Positions 37,629-50,100 of a DNA stretch of 64,000 bases are shown piece after piece. The position numbers were made by a program, and so were the translations under genes. Origin of the DNA: Pleodorina starrii (Eukaryota > Chlorophyta > Chlorophyceae > Chlamydomonadales > Volvocaceae); contig BRXU01000010.1 of NCBI GenBank assembly GCA_030267565.1, forward strand, positions 423,501 through 487,500, read 5' to 3'. Within the stretch, counting starts at the first letter, position 1. The number at the start of each line of letters is the position of its first letter. Under the pieces are notes generated by a model. That model was not told the origin of the DNA. It was given only the letters and a program-made list of their open reading frames with translations, and made no database searches.

Positions 37629-40600
37629 TCACTCCGCGGGCCTGAGCACAAAGACTTTATCGTCGGGCGACACGACGTCCTCCCAGGCCGGGTTGGTGGA
37701 CACGTAATGCAGCCGCCAGGCGGGGTTCTCGCTCTTGCTGCGGTACAGCCCCAGCGGCACCGACCCGCGGGTCACAAGCGACTCGAACAGCTCACGGTAC
37801 GGCCGCCCCGACAGCTCGCGAGGTACCGGCAGCAGTCGCAACAGTGTGCCGGAGGGCCGCCCGTCGTCTCCGCACAGCTCCGACATCACGTCGAGAAGCA
37901 GGTTCTGTGGGTGTGTCGTACACAAAGGTACGAACAAAGGTACAAATGTACGGATGTAAGAATGGGGGTTTGGGCAGTTGGGCAGTTGGGTATCAATGTC
38001 TTGGCCGTTCCTGGGTGTGTGTATGTGCCCGGTCTGCCTGGTGGGGTTTGTGTGTGTGTATGTGCGCGCGCGTGTGTGTGCGTGTGTATGTGTGTAGAGG
38101 GGGTCGGATGGGCGCTGGGGGCCGGGAAAGGGTGGAGACTGGAGAACGTTGTGCAAAGGCGGGCAGGGCGGGGCGGGGCGGGGCAGGATCTCGTGAACTG
38201 AGCTAAATGGGCCTTGTGCCCACATGGGGGCAGGGACCACCGCCAGGGATGTGCCCCCTGAGGGTCCGAGAGGGGGCAGCACGCCTCCTGCCGGCCCCTT
38301 CCCGCACCCCTTACCCCTCCCCCCCTTGCCCCTCCCGCCTCCCCCCTTACCCCCTCCACCCTCTTACCCCCTCCCCTCTTACTACCCCCTCCTACGCACC
38401 CTCTTTGCAAAGGCCTGAATGGTGAATGTGTCCACCAGTGCCGGCACCACCACCCGCCCCGCCCCGTAGTAGATGTTGGTCTGCCACTGCACCAGACCCT
38501 GGCCCGCAGCAGCCAGCTCCGCCTCCCGCCGCTGCCGCCAGCTGCGTCGCGGGGTCGCATCCGGACCGCCCAACGCACACGACTGATCCCACACGCTGGT
38601 ACCCTGAAGAATTGGGGGGAGGGGAGGGGAGGGGCGGGGGGGGGAGGGAAGGGGCGAGGGGAGGGGATGGGTCGGGGGAGGGGAGGGGATGGGTCGGGGG
38701 AGGGGAGGGGAAGGATTGGGGGAGGGGAGGGGATGGGTCGGGGGAGGGGAGGGGAAGGATTGGGGGAGGGGAGGGGATGGATCGGGGGAGGGGAGGGGGT
38801 AAAAAGAAAATACCGCAGCGGAGAGACGGAGACGGCGTTATCGAACGGACCCGGAACCCAGGGGGAGGGGGGTGGAGGGTTGATGAGTGAATTTGCAAGA
38901 ATAATACAAGAAACCCTGCGGACGTTGTAGAATGCAGGGGTGGGTGGGGGGAGGGAAGGGGGAGGGGAAGGGGGAGGGGGAAAGGGGGTACTGGACGCTC
39001 ACCGCAGGTTGGCGAGCGAGCGACATACACACACACGGCCCCTACCGCCAGCCCTGCCGTACCGTACCGCACCATGCCGTACCGTACCGTATACCGTACC
39101 TGCAGCAGCAGACCCGGCTGCAGGAAGCGTACTGACGACGTGAACGACAGTTCCACCACGCTGTGGCCCCGTACGGCACCGTAAGGCCCGCCGCCGCCGC
39201 CGCCGCCGCCGCCCCCGCAGCCCTGCCCTGCCGCCGCCGCCGCCGCCTCACTTGGCGCCAGCCCCCAGTCCTCCGCCGTCATGAGGCACTCGTCCGCGCC
39301 CTCCTCCGAAACCATGGGTACGGAATCCTCACCCACACCGTAACACGTCAGCAGTGCCTCCGCATCGGCCTGCCTCCCCCCGGGGGGGTTGGGGGTTGGG
39401 GGGTAGGGGGGTGAAGGGGGGAATGAAGTGAAGGGGGGAATGAATGCGGGACACAGATGGGGACTCGGGGGGGAGGATGAGGGACACAGGTGAGGGGAAG
39501 GATGGGGAAGGATGGGGAAGGATGAGGACGGGGCGTCATCGAGGATGGAAAGGAGACGAGAGCAGGGCGCTGCCGGGATGGGGACGGGGGGAGCCCTGAC
39601 TCGACGCGGCGGTGGGTTGGCGCCATTTACCGTACCCACACGTGCAGGGGCCGGAGCCGTGTGCGTAAGCGAACGGAGGGTTTTTATGGGCAGAGCACGA
39701 ATGGGTGTCGGAGGGGGGAGGATAATTGCTGATACGGTAGTTCCTTTCTGTGCTAGCCCCCACCTCCACCCCCACCTGCACTCCTGCCAGGCTGGTGGCT
39801 CCGTAGTCGGCCGAGGAGGGGTCGGGGGAGGGGTCGGAGGAGGAGACGGAGGGGGCGGAGGGGCTGCGAGATCCCGAGGGGCGTTCGCTGTGGCCCAGAT
39901 ACACCAGGCACCTGAAGAGGCGGGGGAGAGGAGTGGGGGGGTGAGGGGACGAGGGTTTTAGGGTTTTGGGGTTTAGGGTTTTAGAGGAGTGAGGGGTGTG
40001 CGGATGGGTCGGAAAGGCAAAGCGCAGCGAAGAGTCGGCCCCGAAACCAGGCGTGCGGGGGGGGGGGGGAGGAGGAGCGCGGAAGTGGAGTGCAGAGGGG
40101 TACACACGCACACACACACACACACGCATACGCACACACGCACCTCGCCTGCGCCGCCCCTGCCTGCTGCAGCGCCCGGGGGTCGTCCGGACTGCCCCTC
40201 ACTACCCGTGTGGGTCCCAGTGCCCCCAGTGCCAGCACAGTGGACTCCGGGGGGTTGGGGTGCAGCACCACGAGCTGCAGGGAGCTGCTGCCGCTGTCGG
40301 GGTCTGCGGGGGGTGGAGGGGGGGTGGGTGGGGGTTTGGGGGGTTTGGGGGGGGAGCCAAGAACGCGATGCGTCATTGGTATTGTTTGCAGCAACCAGCC
40401 CCATTCGATGACCATGAAGAGGTTTGGGGGGTTTGGGAGGCTCGGGGGGTTGGGGGGAGTTGGGGGTTTGGGGGAAGGGATTAAGAAACCTGTCCGAAAG
40501 AGCAAAAGAAGGGAGGTGGGACTTTGGGTGGGGGTGGTAACAAGGGTGAAACATGGGGTTTTTCAGGGGGTGAGGTGGGGTGGGGTGGGGGTAGGTATAG

Positions 40601-41126
40601 AGTACGACAGTCCAAGCAAGAAGGCATGCTGGCTGACTGACCCCTGGGGCGGGGGGAGCAGCGGAGGGATGGGGTGGGGGAGGGGGGGGCCCGGGGAGGA
40701 TGGAGGGGGGGGGGGTAAAGTGCGAACCGAGGTGAAAGGGCGGTGGGTGGTGGTGGCGAGGGGGCACGGACGGGAGGTGGGATATGGGATAGGATGAGTG
40801 AGCTGCTCGTGGGAACCGACTCTGCGTCGAAGGGAAAACGAGACCCCAACCGCCATCCGTCAACCGCCAACCGCTCCGTCCTTTGTCCTTCGTCCTCTTT
40901 CGCTCTTCCCTCACCCGACCCGACCCGATCTCCCTCCCTATCTCCCTCCCTATCTCCCTCCCTCCCCCCCAGCCCCCCCCCCCCTCATCCCCCCCGCGCA
41001 CCCCTCATCCCCGCGCAGCTGTGCAGCACCCGGGCGAACTCCACGAAGCTGTCCAGGGCTCCCGCCAAGATGATGTGACCCCGCCGCTCCGCACACCGAC
41101 TGTCGGGCTGGCGCCAGGGGGCGTCC

Positions 41127-41165
<39 letters not shown>

Positions 41166-44100
41166 GTATGTGTGTGAGGGGGGGGCGGAAAAGGGGGGTT
41201 GAGAGAGGGAGAGAGGGAGAGAGGGACGAGGAAAACACGCGTCACGCAACTGCCCATCGAATGATCCCATGAATGAATGGATGAATGAATGGGACACAAC
41301 AACGACGACTGAATGAGGCGAAATAGTTCCGAACCACGTTCGTATCCGAAGCTGAAACAAGCCGTTCGTATCCGAAGCTGAAACACGAGCCGCAGCCGGT
41401 CCACACATATACCCCCCCCGACACCCACCCACCCACCCGCCCACCCACCCACCAAAGGGAATTCGGGCTGGCTTTATCTGACCCCCACCCCCCCCACCCC
41501 CACCCCCCCCACCCCCGGCCCCACTGACCACCAGAGCGTAGGGCCGACCCATGGGACTGGGCGGGTTGTGGCCCACCGCCTGAACCGCTCCCGCCGCGGC
41601 GGCACTGACGTAAGCCGGGCTGACGTGGGCTGACGTGGAGACGCCGCCGCCACCGCCGTCATTCATGACGCCATTCATGACGCCGTTGGCGCCGCCGCCG
41701 GTGCTCGCACTGCTGGTGCCGGTGCTGCTGCTGGTGCCGGTGCCGGTAGAGCCGGTAGAGCTGGTAGGGCTGGCGGCGGCGCTCAGAACTCGCCCGTTAA
41801 CCCGGCTTCCGTTTGGCCCGGCGGCGGCGGCGGCGGCCGCCGCCGCCGCAGGACCTGCGGCGGCGCCGCCAACGCCACCTGCGCCACTGCGGCCAGTGCC
41901 CCTCCCTGCGCCGCCTCTCGTGAAGGTGGCGGCGCCGATGCGGGAATCGACGCTGCCGCCGCCGCCGCCGCCGCCGCCACTGACGGCGACGCTACCGATG
42001 GTGGTGGCGGCGGTGGAAGAGCCGCTGCCGTTCCGCAGCCCCCTGGCGGCGGCGGTGGCGGCGGTGGCCGGGACCGGGTGGTGTACGGCACCGATGTCGG
42101 CCTCCGTCGGCACGATCGGCTCGTCCAAGTACGGCGAGACAAAGGCCGCGGTACTGCCGCCGTCGTCGCCGCCAGCGCCGCCGCCGCCGCCGACCCCCTT
42201 CCTGCTGCTGCCGCTGCGGCTCCTGCCGCCGCCACCGTTGCCGGCGGTTGCCGCCGTGTACGGCAGCACGCCCTCGCGGCTATTGGACCTGCTGCTGTTG
42301 CTGCTATTGCTCCTATCATTGAAACCAAAGCTGTTATCGTTATAATTGCTATTGCTGCTATTGCTGCTGCTATTGCTGCTATTAATGCTATTAATGCTGT
42401 CAATGTCGGAAAGGCCGCTACTGCCGTTGACGCTTGCCGTACCGCCGTCGTCCATGCTGCCCCTGGAGCTCGAACCCGGGTAGTACCGAGACCCGATGAA
42501 CTGACTGCCGCCGGCCGTCGCCTCGCCTGCCGTACGACCGGCGCCCGCCCTGTCGTACAGCGCTGTCGGCTCCGCCGAGCCGCCCCCACCGCCGCCGCCG
42601 CCGCCGCCGTCGCGCGCCTCATCCCACTCCCCCGACGCCTCCGCCGAGCCGCTGCCGCCGCCGCCGCCGCAGCCCCGCCGCCGCCAGGCCCAACCCTGCC
42701 CCTCGTCACCGCCGTCGCCGTCCCTCTCCGCGACATCGTACGACAGGTCCTCCTCCCAGGAGCCCTCGTCCCATGACGCCAGGGAGGGGAAGTATCGCTT
42801 CACGCGGGGAGAGCCGCTGACGGCGGCGGCAGAAGCGGCGGCGGCGGAGCCGCCGGCGCCGGCGCCGGCGCCGCACGGCGAGCCGGCGCGACTGCGCGCG
42901 GCCGCGCCTTGCTGCGCCGAGGCGGCGGCGGCGGCGGCGGCCACGGCGGCGGCCTGGCGCAGTAACAGCAGCTGCTGCGCCTCATCGTCGTCGTCGCCGC
43001 TGCCGCCGCTGTCGCCGCCGCTGCCGCGGCCGGCGGGGAGCCCGCCACCGAAGGCGGCGGCCGCTTCCCGCGGCCTGGCGGCCGCGGCAGCGGCCGCCGC
43101 CGCTGCCGCGGCGGCGGCGGCCGCCGCCGCCTCCGCCTCCGCCTCCGCCTCCTCCGCCCGCTGTGTGGCGGCCGCTGCGGCGGCGACGACGACGTGGTCT
43201 CGGAGCGACTCGGCGTGTTGTTCGCAGTGGGCCAGCAATACGAGTTGGTCGGAGGGCGCCAGGCGGCGGCAGTGGGGCGGGTTGAGGACCACGCGGCCAA
43301 AGCCGTCGCCCGGCAACACGCCTGGAGGCGCGGAGGCAGGCGGCAGGGAGGTCAAGGGAGGTCAAGGGGGTTGAGGAGGTGAAGGAGGCGGGGAGGTCAA
43401 GGGAGGTTAAGGAGGTTAAAGAGGTTAAAGAGGTTAAGGAGGTCCCTCCTCCGCAAACCCCCACGTACACCAACACCAACACCCCGGCTGTCCGCCGCCA
43501 TAGCGCCCCCCCGTCCGCTCACTTCCCCGTGGCGACTCCCTCCCATGCCCCATGCCCCAGCCCAACCCTCGTACGGCGTCGTACCAATGACGAGCAGATG
43601 CCGCTCCTGGAACGCCGCACTGACCACCGAGCCAAACGAACATCCAACCAACGTCGTACTGCCGCCACCACCACCACCACCGCCTGCCGCCGCCGCCGCT
43701 GCCCCCGGCGGGTGCCGTACAGGTACCAGGTGAATGTCGTGGCCGCAGCCCCGCACGTACTCGGCGAACCAGGAGCGGCCCGCCAGTTTGGGAGGGGGGG
43801 AGCCGCGGGGGCGAAACACGCTGTCCTGCGGGGCCAGGTCAGGTCAGGTCAGGTCAGTTGAGTGAAGTTTAGTTGAGGGGGAGGCTGGTGTGTGAGTGTG
43901 TGGTGGTGTGTGGGGGGGGGAAGAGGAGGAGGGCCCCGGGGCCGCGACGGCGGGTCGGAGTGTGCAGGCCCGGAGTGGGTGGGGAGGTTGAGGCCCCAGA
44001 CAAGCTCAATCACAACACGTCTCGGAAGAAGCAATGGAAGAAAGGTGTGTTTGTTGTTGCCGCCCGGTGCCACATACCGGTTGGGCAAAGTAAGGGAAGT

Positions 44101-47100
44101 CATATTGGGAAAGAAAGGGGAGCAAGGTTCCCGGCCCCGGCAGATGCCCGACCCTCACCCTCACCCTCCATCCCCCCCCCCGGGAGACGCGAACCCGGCA
44201 TGTGTGTATTGGGGGGGGGGAGAGTATCGTACTGCAGGGGGGGGGGAGTTGCGCGCCCCTGGGCCCACTGAATCAGCGGGAGCCGGGCCGAGCCCCAAAC
44301 CCCAAGCACCCACCCACCTACCCATTAACCCCCCCCCAACACGCACACGCCCCCTACCCCCCTGCTGCTCACACCACCCGGTGGTCAGACCCGGTGGTCA
44401 GACCCCGTCAAGAGCTGATATACGCATCTCCCAACTCACCCCCCTCCGCCCCCTCCTCCCTCCTTTTCAAAGCTCCGCCTTCCCACCCCACCCCGCTCCC
44501 CTCCCCTCCCTCCCTCCCCCCCTCCCCTCCCTCCTCCCCTCCCTCCCCCCCTCCCCTCCCCTCCCCTCCCCTTCCCTCCTCCCCTCCCCCCTTCACCCCC
44601 CCCCCTCTCACCCTCAGCTCCGCCCCCGTATGCGCTGTGTGCAGCAGGTTCCCCAGCAGGGTGCTCGCCCCCGGACACAGAGCGGACAGTGCCAGCAGTC
44701 GGTGCCGCATCTGCTCCACACTCATGACCACATCCTGGTGGGGGTCCAGGAAGGGGGAGACCTTGGCCAGGGAGGAGGCGCGGAGGACCTGAGGTTTTGG
44801 GGGGGGGGGGCGGGGTGGGGAGTGGTGGTTTGGGGGGGGGGGAGGTTAAGGAGAGGGAGGAAAGGGAGCGGTGCCGGAGGGGGTTATCCACGTATAGGCC
44901 GGAGCCCGGAGGGGGGGGGGGCGGCCCAAACCCCCATCCCCCTTGGTGGGCGGAAGGCGGAAGGCCAACGGGACCCACATCAGGCCACAACTCCCCCTCT
45001 CCCTTCGGGAACCGTCTTGCTCGCTGCCGCTACTGCTGTTACTCCCCCTCCCCCTCCCCCTCCCCCTCCCCCTCCCCTTCCCCCCCAACCCACCCCTCCC
45101 ACCTGCACCGTCAGCGGTACACACTTGGTGTAGCTCTTTATCGCCCACACCCGGAACAACACGTCCAGGTCCTCGGCCGCAGCGTTGTGGGCGAACCTGG
45201 GGTGGGGTTGGGGGGGAGAAAGAAGAAGGGGAGGGAGGGAAGCGGAGAAAGAAGGAGGGGAGGGAGGGATGCGGAGAAAGAAGGGGTGGGGGGAGGGGGG
45301 AGGGACCCACCGGCCTGAATGGGAGTGGCCGACTAAAAAGTGCGCTTGGAACCATCCATCCATCCAGCCAGCCATTCATCCACCATCCATACATACGCTT
45401 TATTGCCTCGTACAGTGTGGGGTACAGGCGTCTGGGCCCCTGTACATCTGTACACACATGTGTGTATGTGTGCGTGTGTGTGTGTATGGGTGGGTGGGGA
45501 CAGGGAGTGAGCGGCCAGGAGCGACGGTTTGTTGAGCGGGTGGTGGTTGACTGGTGGTACGACACGGTACGCTCGAGTGCAGTGGCAAGGCGTGGCGTGG
45601 CGTGGCGGGACGGGACGGGGCGAGGCGGGATGGGGTGGGGGCAATCAGCCCTGTCAGTCCCATCCCCCTCCATCTCCCCACCCCCGGACCCCAGCCCCCG
45701 CCCCTCCACGCACCTGTCCCCCAGCACCAGCACCGCCGCTGCCGCCTCCGCCCGGCACCTCACCAGATCAGCGGCACTCAGAACGGATCCCTCCACCAGA
45801 GTCATGCGCTGATCGTGGAGCTCCTGGGGGGGGGAGGGGGGGAGGGGGGGTTGGGGGGTATCCACGTATAGGCCGGAGCACGGGGGGGTTGGGGGGTTGG
45901 GGCGGTTGGGTGTGTGTGGGGGGAGGAATAAAGGGGACGGTAGGGAAGGTAGAGCGAATGGGGACAAGGTGGTGGTGGTGGGGGGGGGGGAATTTGAAGA
46001 GTGAAACTTGCAAGGATGAACAAGAAGCCCTGCGGAGGGAGGGGGGGAGGGAGAGTAGGGTAAGGGAAGGGAGAGGCTGGGGGCGAGCGGACGGGATTGC
46101 GAATGGGTCAGCTCCAGGGGGGGGGACAGGGAGCGACAAAACCGCAACACCGCAGTTTGCCCCCCCTCTCTCCCCCTCCCCTCCTCCCCTCCTCCCCTCC
46201 TCCCCCACACCTCCGCACAGCGAACCCCCCCCCCCACCACCACCACCACCAAGCCCGGAGCCCGGATATCCGGGGCCAGCTTCCACCCCTGCCCCCCTTC
46301 CTCCCTCCACCTTCCCCCCCCCCTTGCCCCCCCCCGTTCCCCTCCCTTGGCCCACCTGGAATGCCGTGAATTCGTACGAGGGTTTGTTGCCCAGCACCAT
46401 CAGGTGTACGTCACGGGGCACGAACCGCTGTGTATGGACCTGCGGGGGGGGGAGGGGGAAGGAAGGGGGGAGATGGCCGCCTAGATGGGTGCATACGGCG
46501 AGAGAGGAGCTGCAGCTGAGGAGCTGCAGCTGCGGAGCTGCAGCTGAGGAGCTGCAGCTGCAGCTGAAACGGCAACTTTCGAAAGTGCGGAACGTAGCAT
46601 TACGACTCCAGACTACAAAAGCGTGAAGCGGACATGCTGCCACCCAACCCAACCGAAGCGGGTCCAGAACGAGCGCCACCCTGCCATCAAAAACACGCAC
46701 CGCACGCACCGCACGCGCCCGCACACGGACGTGCTCACATCCATGTGCGCCCAGGCTCCCAGCAAATGCCAACCCCCCCCCCATACCCCCCACCCCACCC
46801 CCCGCGAGCCGCGCACCCTAAACCCCCCTACCCCTCCCCCCACTTCCATCTCTGCTGTCCCCCATCGTTCCTTACCCCCTATCCCAACCCTTACCCCAAC
46901 CCCCACCACCTCCATCGCCCAGAGTCACCCCACCCCACCCCGCAGCCTTTGCTGCGGTCTCATCCTTTCTTCCGCCCCCCGTCGTCCCAGTCCCCCCCAT
47001 TTCCTTCCCCCCCCAGCTCCCCCGCCGTCTCCGTCTCCGCTGCGGTATCACTTTTTACCCCCCAGTTCCTCCCCCCCCCTCCCCCCCCCCTCTGCCCCCC

Positions 47101-50100
47101 CGCCCTCCCCCCCCACACCTCCCCCCCCAGTCCCCACTCCCCTCCCGTCCCCTCCCCTCCCCCCCCCCGTCCCCTCACCTGGTGGAAGAACTCCTCCGAC
47201 AGATCCGCGAACCCGCGCACCTCCGTCAGCCGGCTGCTGAGCAGAACCACGGGTCGGCCGGGGTTGAGGCTGCCGGCGGTGAGGCGGCGGGAGGCCAGCT
47301 GGGCCCACAGCTGGGAGGTCCGGACGGGGATGAGCACCACACCCACAGCCATGAACACCAACACAATCAGGCGGCCTGGGCGGGGTTGGGGGGGGGAGGG
47401 AAGGGGGTGGGGGTGGGCGTGGGGGGAAAGGGAAATAAGGGGGGAGCAATGTGAAGACAATCTGGGAGGGGGGAGGGGGGATGCGAAAGAGGGGGGTTGT
47501 AGGGTTTGTAAGGAAGAGATGCGAAAGGGGTGGGGGGGACCGACCGGAGGTCAGACGGCGGGGCCCCGGGGGGTGGGGGGAGAGAAGGCCAAAAGGGTTT
47601 ATCACACTCACACACACACGCACACACGCACACTCACACAGAAACGCACGCACGCACGCACAGCCAGGGAGTGGAAAGCGGGTCCAGGGGGTGCAGTACA
47701 GGGGTAGGGGCTAGGTAGGGGGTGGGGGTGGGGGGACCAGCTGACGGAGGAGAAATGGGTAGAAAGGGAGAAACAGCCCCCGGGGGCTTCCCCCCACCCC
47801 CCGCTGCAGCCCATTACAGCCTCCGTCCGGCATCGCCTAACCCCCAGCCCCCCAGCCCTCCGCACCCCATTCCCCCACCCCCAACCATCTGCCGCCTCAC
47901 ACTCGCTGCACACCCGCACGTGCCGCAAACCCCCCATCCCCCCCCCCCGAAAGTATTGCCCTCCGCAAGCTCGCTGGCCCGCCTAAACCACCCCTCCTCC
48001 TTGCACCCCCCCTCCCCTCCCCCCTCCCCTCCCCCCTCCCCTCCCCCTCACCCCTCACCCCTCCCCTCCCCCCTCCCCCCTCCCCTCCCCCCTCCCCCCT
48101 CCCCTCCCCCCTCCCCCCTCCCCTCCCCTCCCCCCTCCCCTCCCCTCCCCTCCCCCCTCCCCCCCCCGCCCCCACACCCGCCATTGTCTTGACCCCCCCC
48201 ACCCCATATCCCACAGTGGTGAGTGTGGTGGTCACGAAGTACAGCGCATCATGCCAGGGCAGTCGCTCGACCGCATGAACCAGGGAGGCGGAGGTGAAGA
48301 GGAGGGCGAGGACGCTGGCCACGAGCTGCGGGGGGTGGGGTGGGGTGGGGTGGGGTGGGGTGGGGTGGGGTGGGGTGGGGTGGGGTGGGGTGGGGTGGGG
48401 TGGGGTGGGGTGGGGTGGGGTGGGGTGGGGTGGGGTGGGGTGGGGTGGGGTGGGGTGGGGTGGGGTGGGGTGGGGTGGGGTGGGGTGGGGTGGGGTGGGC
48501 TTGGGTGGGCTTGGGTGGGCTTGGGTTGGGTTGGGTTGGGTTGGGTTGGGTTGGGTTGGGTTGGGTTGGGTTGGGTTGGGTTGGGTTGGGTTGGGTTGGG
48601 TTGGGTTGGGTTGGGACGATTTGAGGGGTGGAGGCGAAAAGCGCAGGAGATGGAAAGCAGGCGACATTTCGCGAATGAACAAGCTGGGGGCGGGTGGGGT
48701 GGGGTGGTGCAAGGCGGCATTGGTACAGGGTGCGGCAACCCGGCCTGGTTCCTGGAAGGGGTGAGGGACGGGTTCATAACTCCGCCCCCCTGCCATACCG
48801 TCATACTGTCTATTCCCTTCAACACCCCCCCCTCCCCCCCTCCTCCTCCTGCCTGCATGAGCCGCACGTTGACCGCCCCGCTGAGCAGCGCCGAGCGACT
48901 CAGCTTCATCAGCGGCAGATTGCCGGTCAGCAGACACAGCCGCAGCAGCCGGAGGGCCCTGCAGGTCAGGACAGTTGAGGGGCAGCGCAGCGCAGCGCAG
49001 TGCAAGAGCGAGAAGAGGGAGGGAGGGAGGGAGGGGCTTTGCTCTATTTTTTTGAGTGCGAGGCGAAGCCGCGGTGAGAGCGGTGAGAGCGGGAGGGAGG
49101 GAGGGAGGGAGGGCAGACGGGCGTCCGGAGGAGGTCCGCGGTTCGAGCCCCCTCCCGGACCCCGGACCCAGCCATACCGGTACTCTTTGCAAGGCATGCG
49201 GGATGCGGCTTACTTTGCCGGTACCAGACGAGCGGCGACAGCGTCGCCGCCGGACCAACAATCCAACCCAGTCGCTCGGGGGTAGGGAGCGGGTTCGGGT
49301 GTGCTGTGCTGCCCCCCCCCCCCGGTGACCCTTTCCGCATCCCCCTCACCCAACCCCAATTCCGGATCCAGCCCCAACCCCAATTCCGGATCCAGAGCCC
49401 GGTTCCTCCTTCCGGGGGGTAAAAACACGAAACGGCCCCTCCTCCCGGGGGGAAAGGGGGGCGGGGGAAGCGCAGATCTCCTTCCTGCTCCTGCTCGGCG
49501 CTAGACCCACCTGAAGATCCGAAACCAGCGCAGATCCAGCCGTACGCCCTGCAGCCCCGCCCCCAGTCCCCCCGCCCCGCACAGCTCCAGCAGCCCCGGG
49601 GCGAATGACAACACGTCCAACAGACTGAGCGGAGTAAGCAGCATGCGGGGCCAGGAGGAGCCGGCGGACTGGGGGGCGGGGGTGGGTGGGTGGGTGGGGG
49701 GGTTGAATGGGTGGGGGGGAGTGATATGCTCCTTTATATGGGTGGGTGGGTGGGTGGGTGGGGGTGAGGGGCGCCGGGGGGTGCGGAAGGGGGTGGGGGG
49801 AGTAACACACGCTGAGGTAGACATCCCTGTCGCGATGGAAGGGAGGCGACGCTGGCGAGGGACCCAGCAGTACCGGGATAGCCCCGCCCCGCCCCGCCCC
49901 GCCCCGCCCCTCCCCGCCACTCCCCGCCCCGCCCCGCCCCGCCCCGCCCCGCCCAATGCAACGCGATGCAGCCAACATGCAGCTCATGGTCGGCCGGCCT
50001 GCCGCCGTTCAGGCGTATCATCCATTGCGGGGCAGCGTGGACGCAGCATGACGCACCGCACCGCACAGCACGCCCCACTCAGCACACAGCACAGCATAGC

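Noticed and set aside
41635..42776. Long plus-strand open frames
   Set aside because: Antisense shadows of the Ala/Gly/Ser-rich exon of the K+ channel; codon repeats keep all frames open.
48202..48203. Splice donor right after TVGYG in the channel
   Set aside because: It would leave phase 0 against a next exon that needs one nucleotide; reading on to the donor at 48177 gives KTMAGRLIVL in phase and matches the family.
49100..49175. tRNA-like GGTTCGAGCCC T-arm
   Set aside because: No matching acceptor, D or anticodon stems; the upstream part is a GGGA run.
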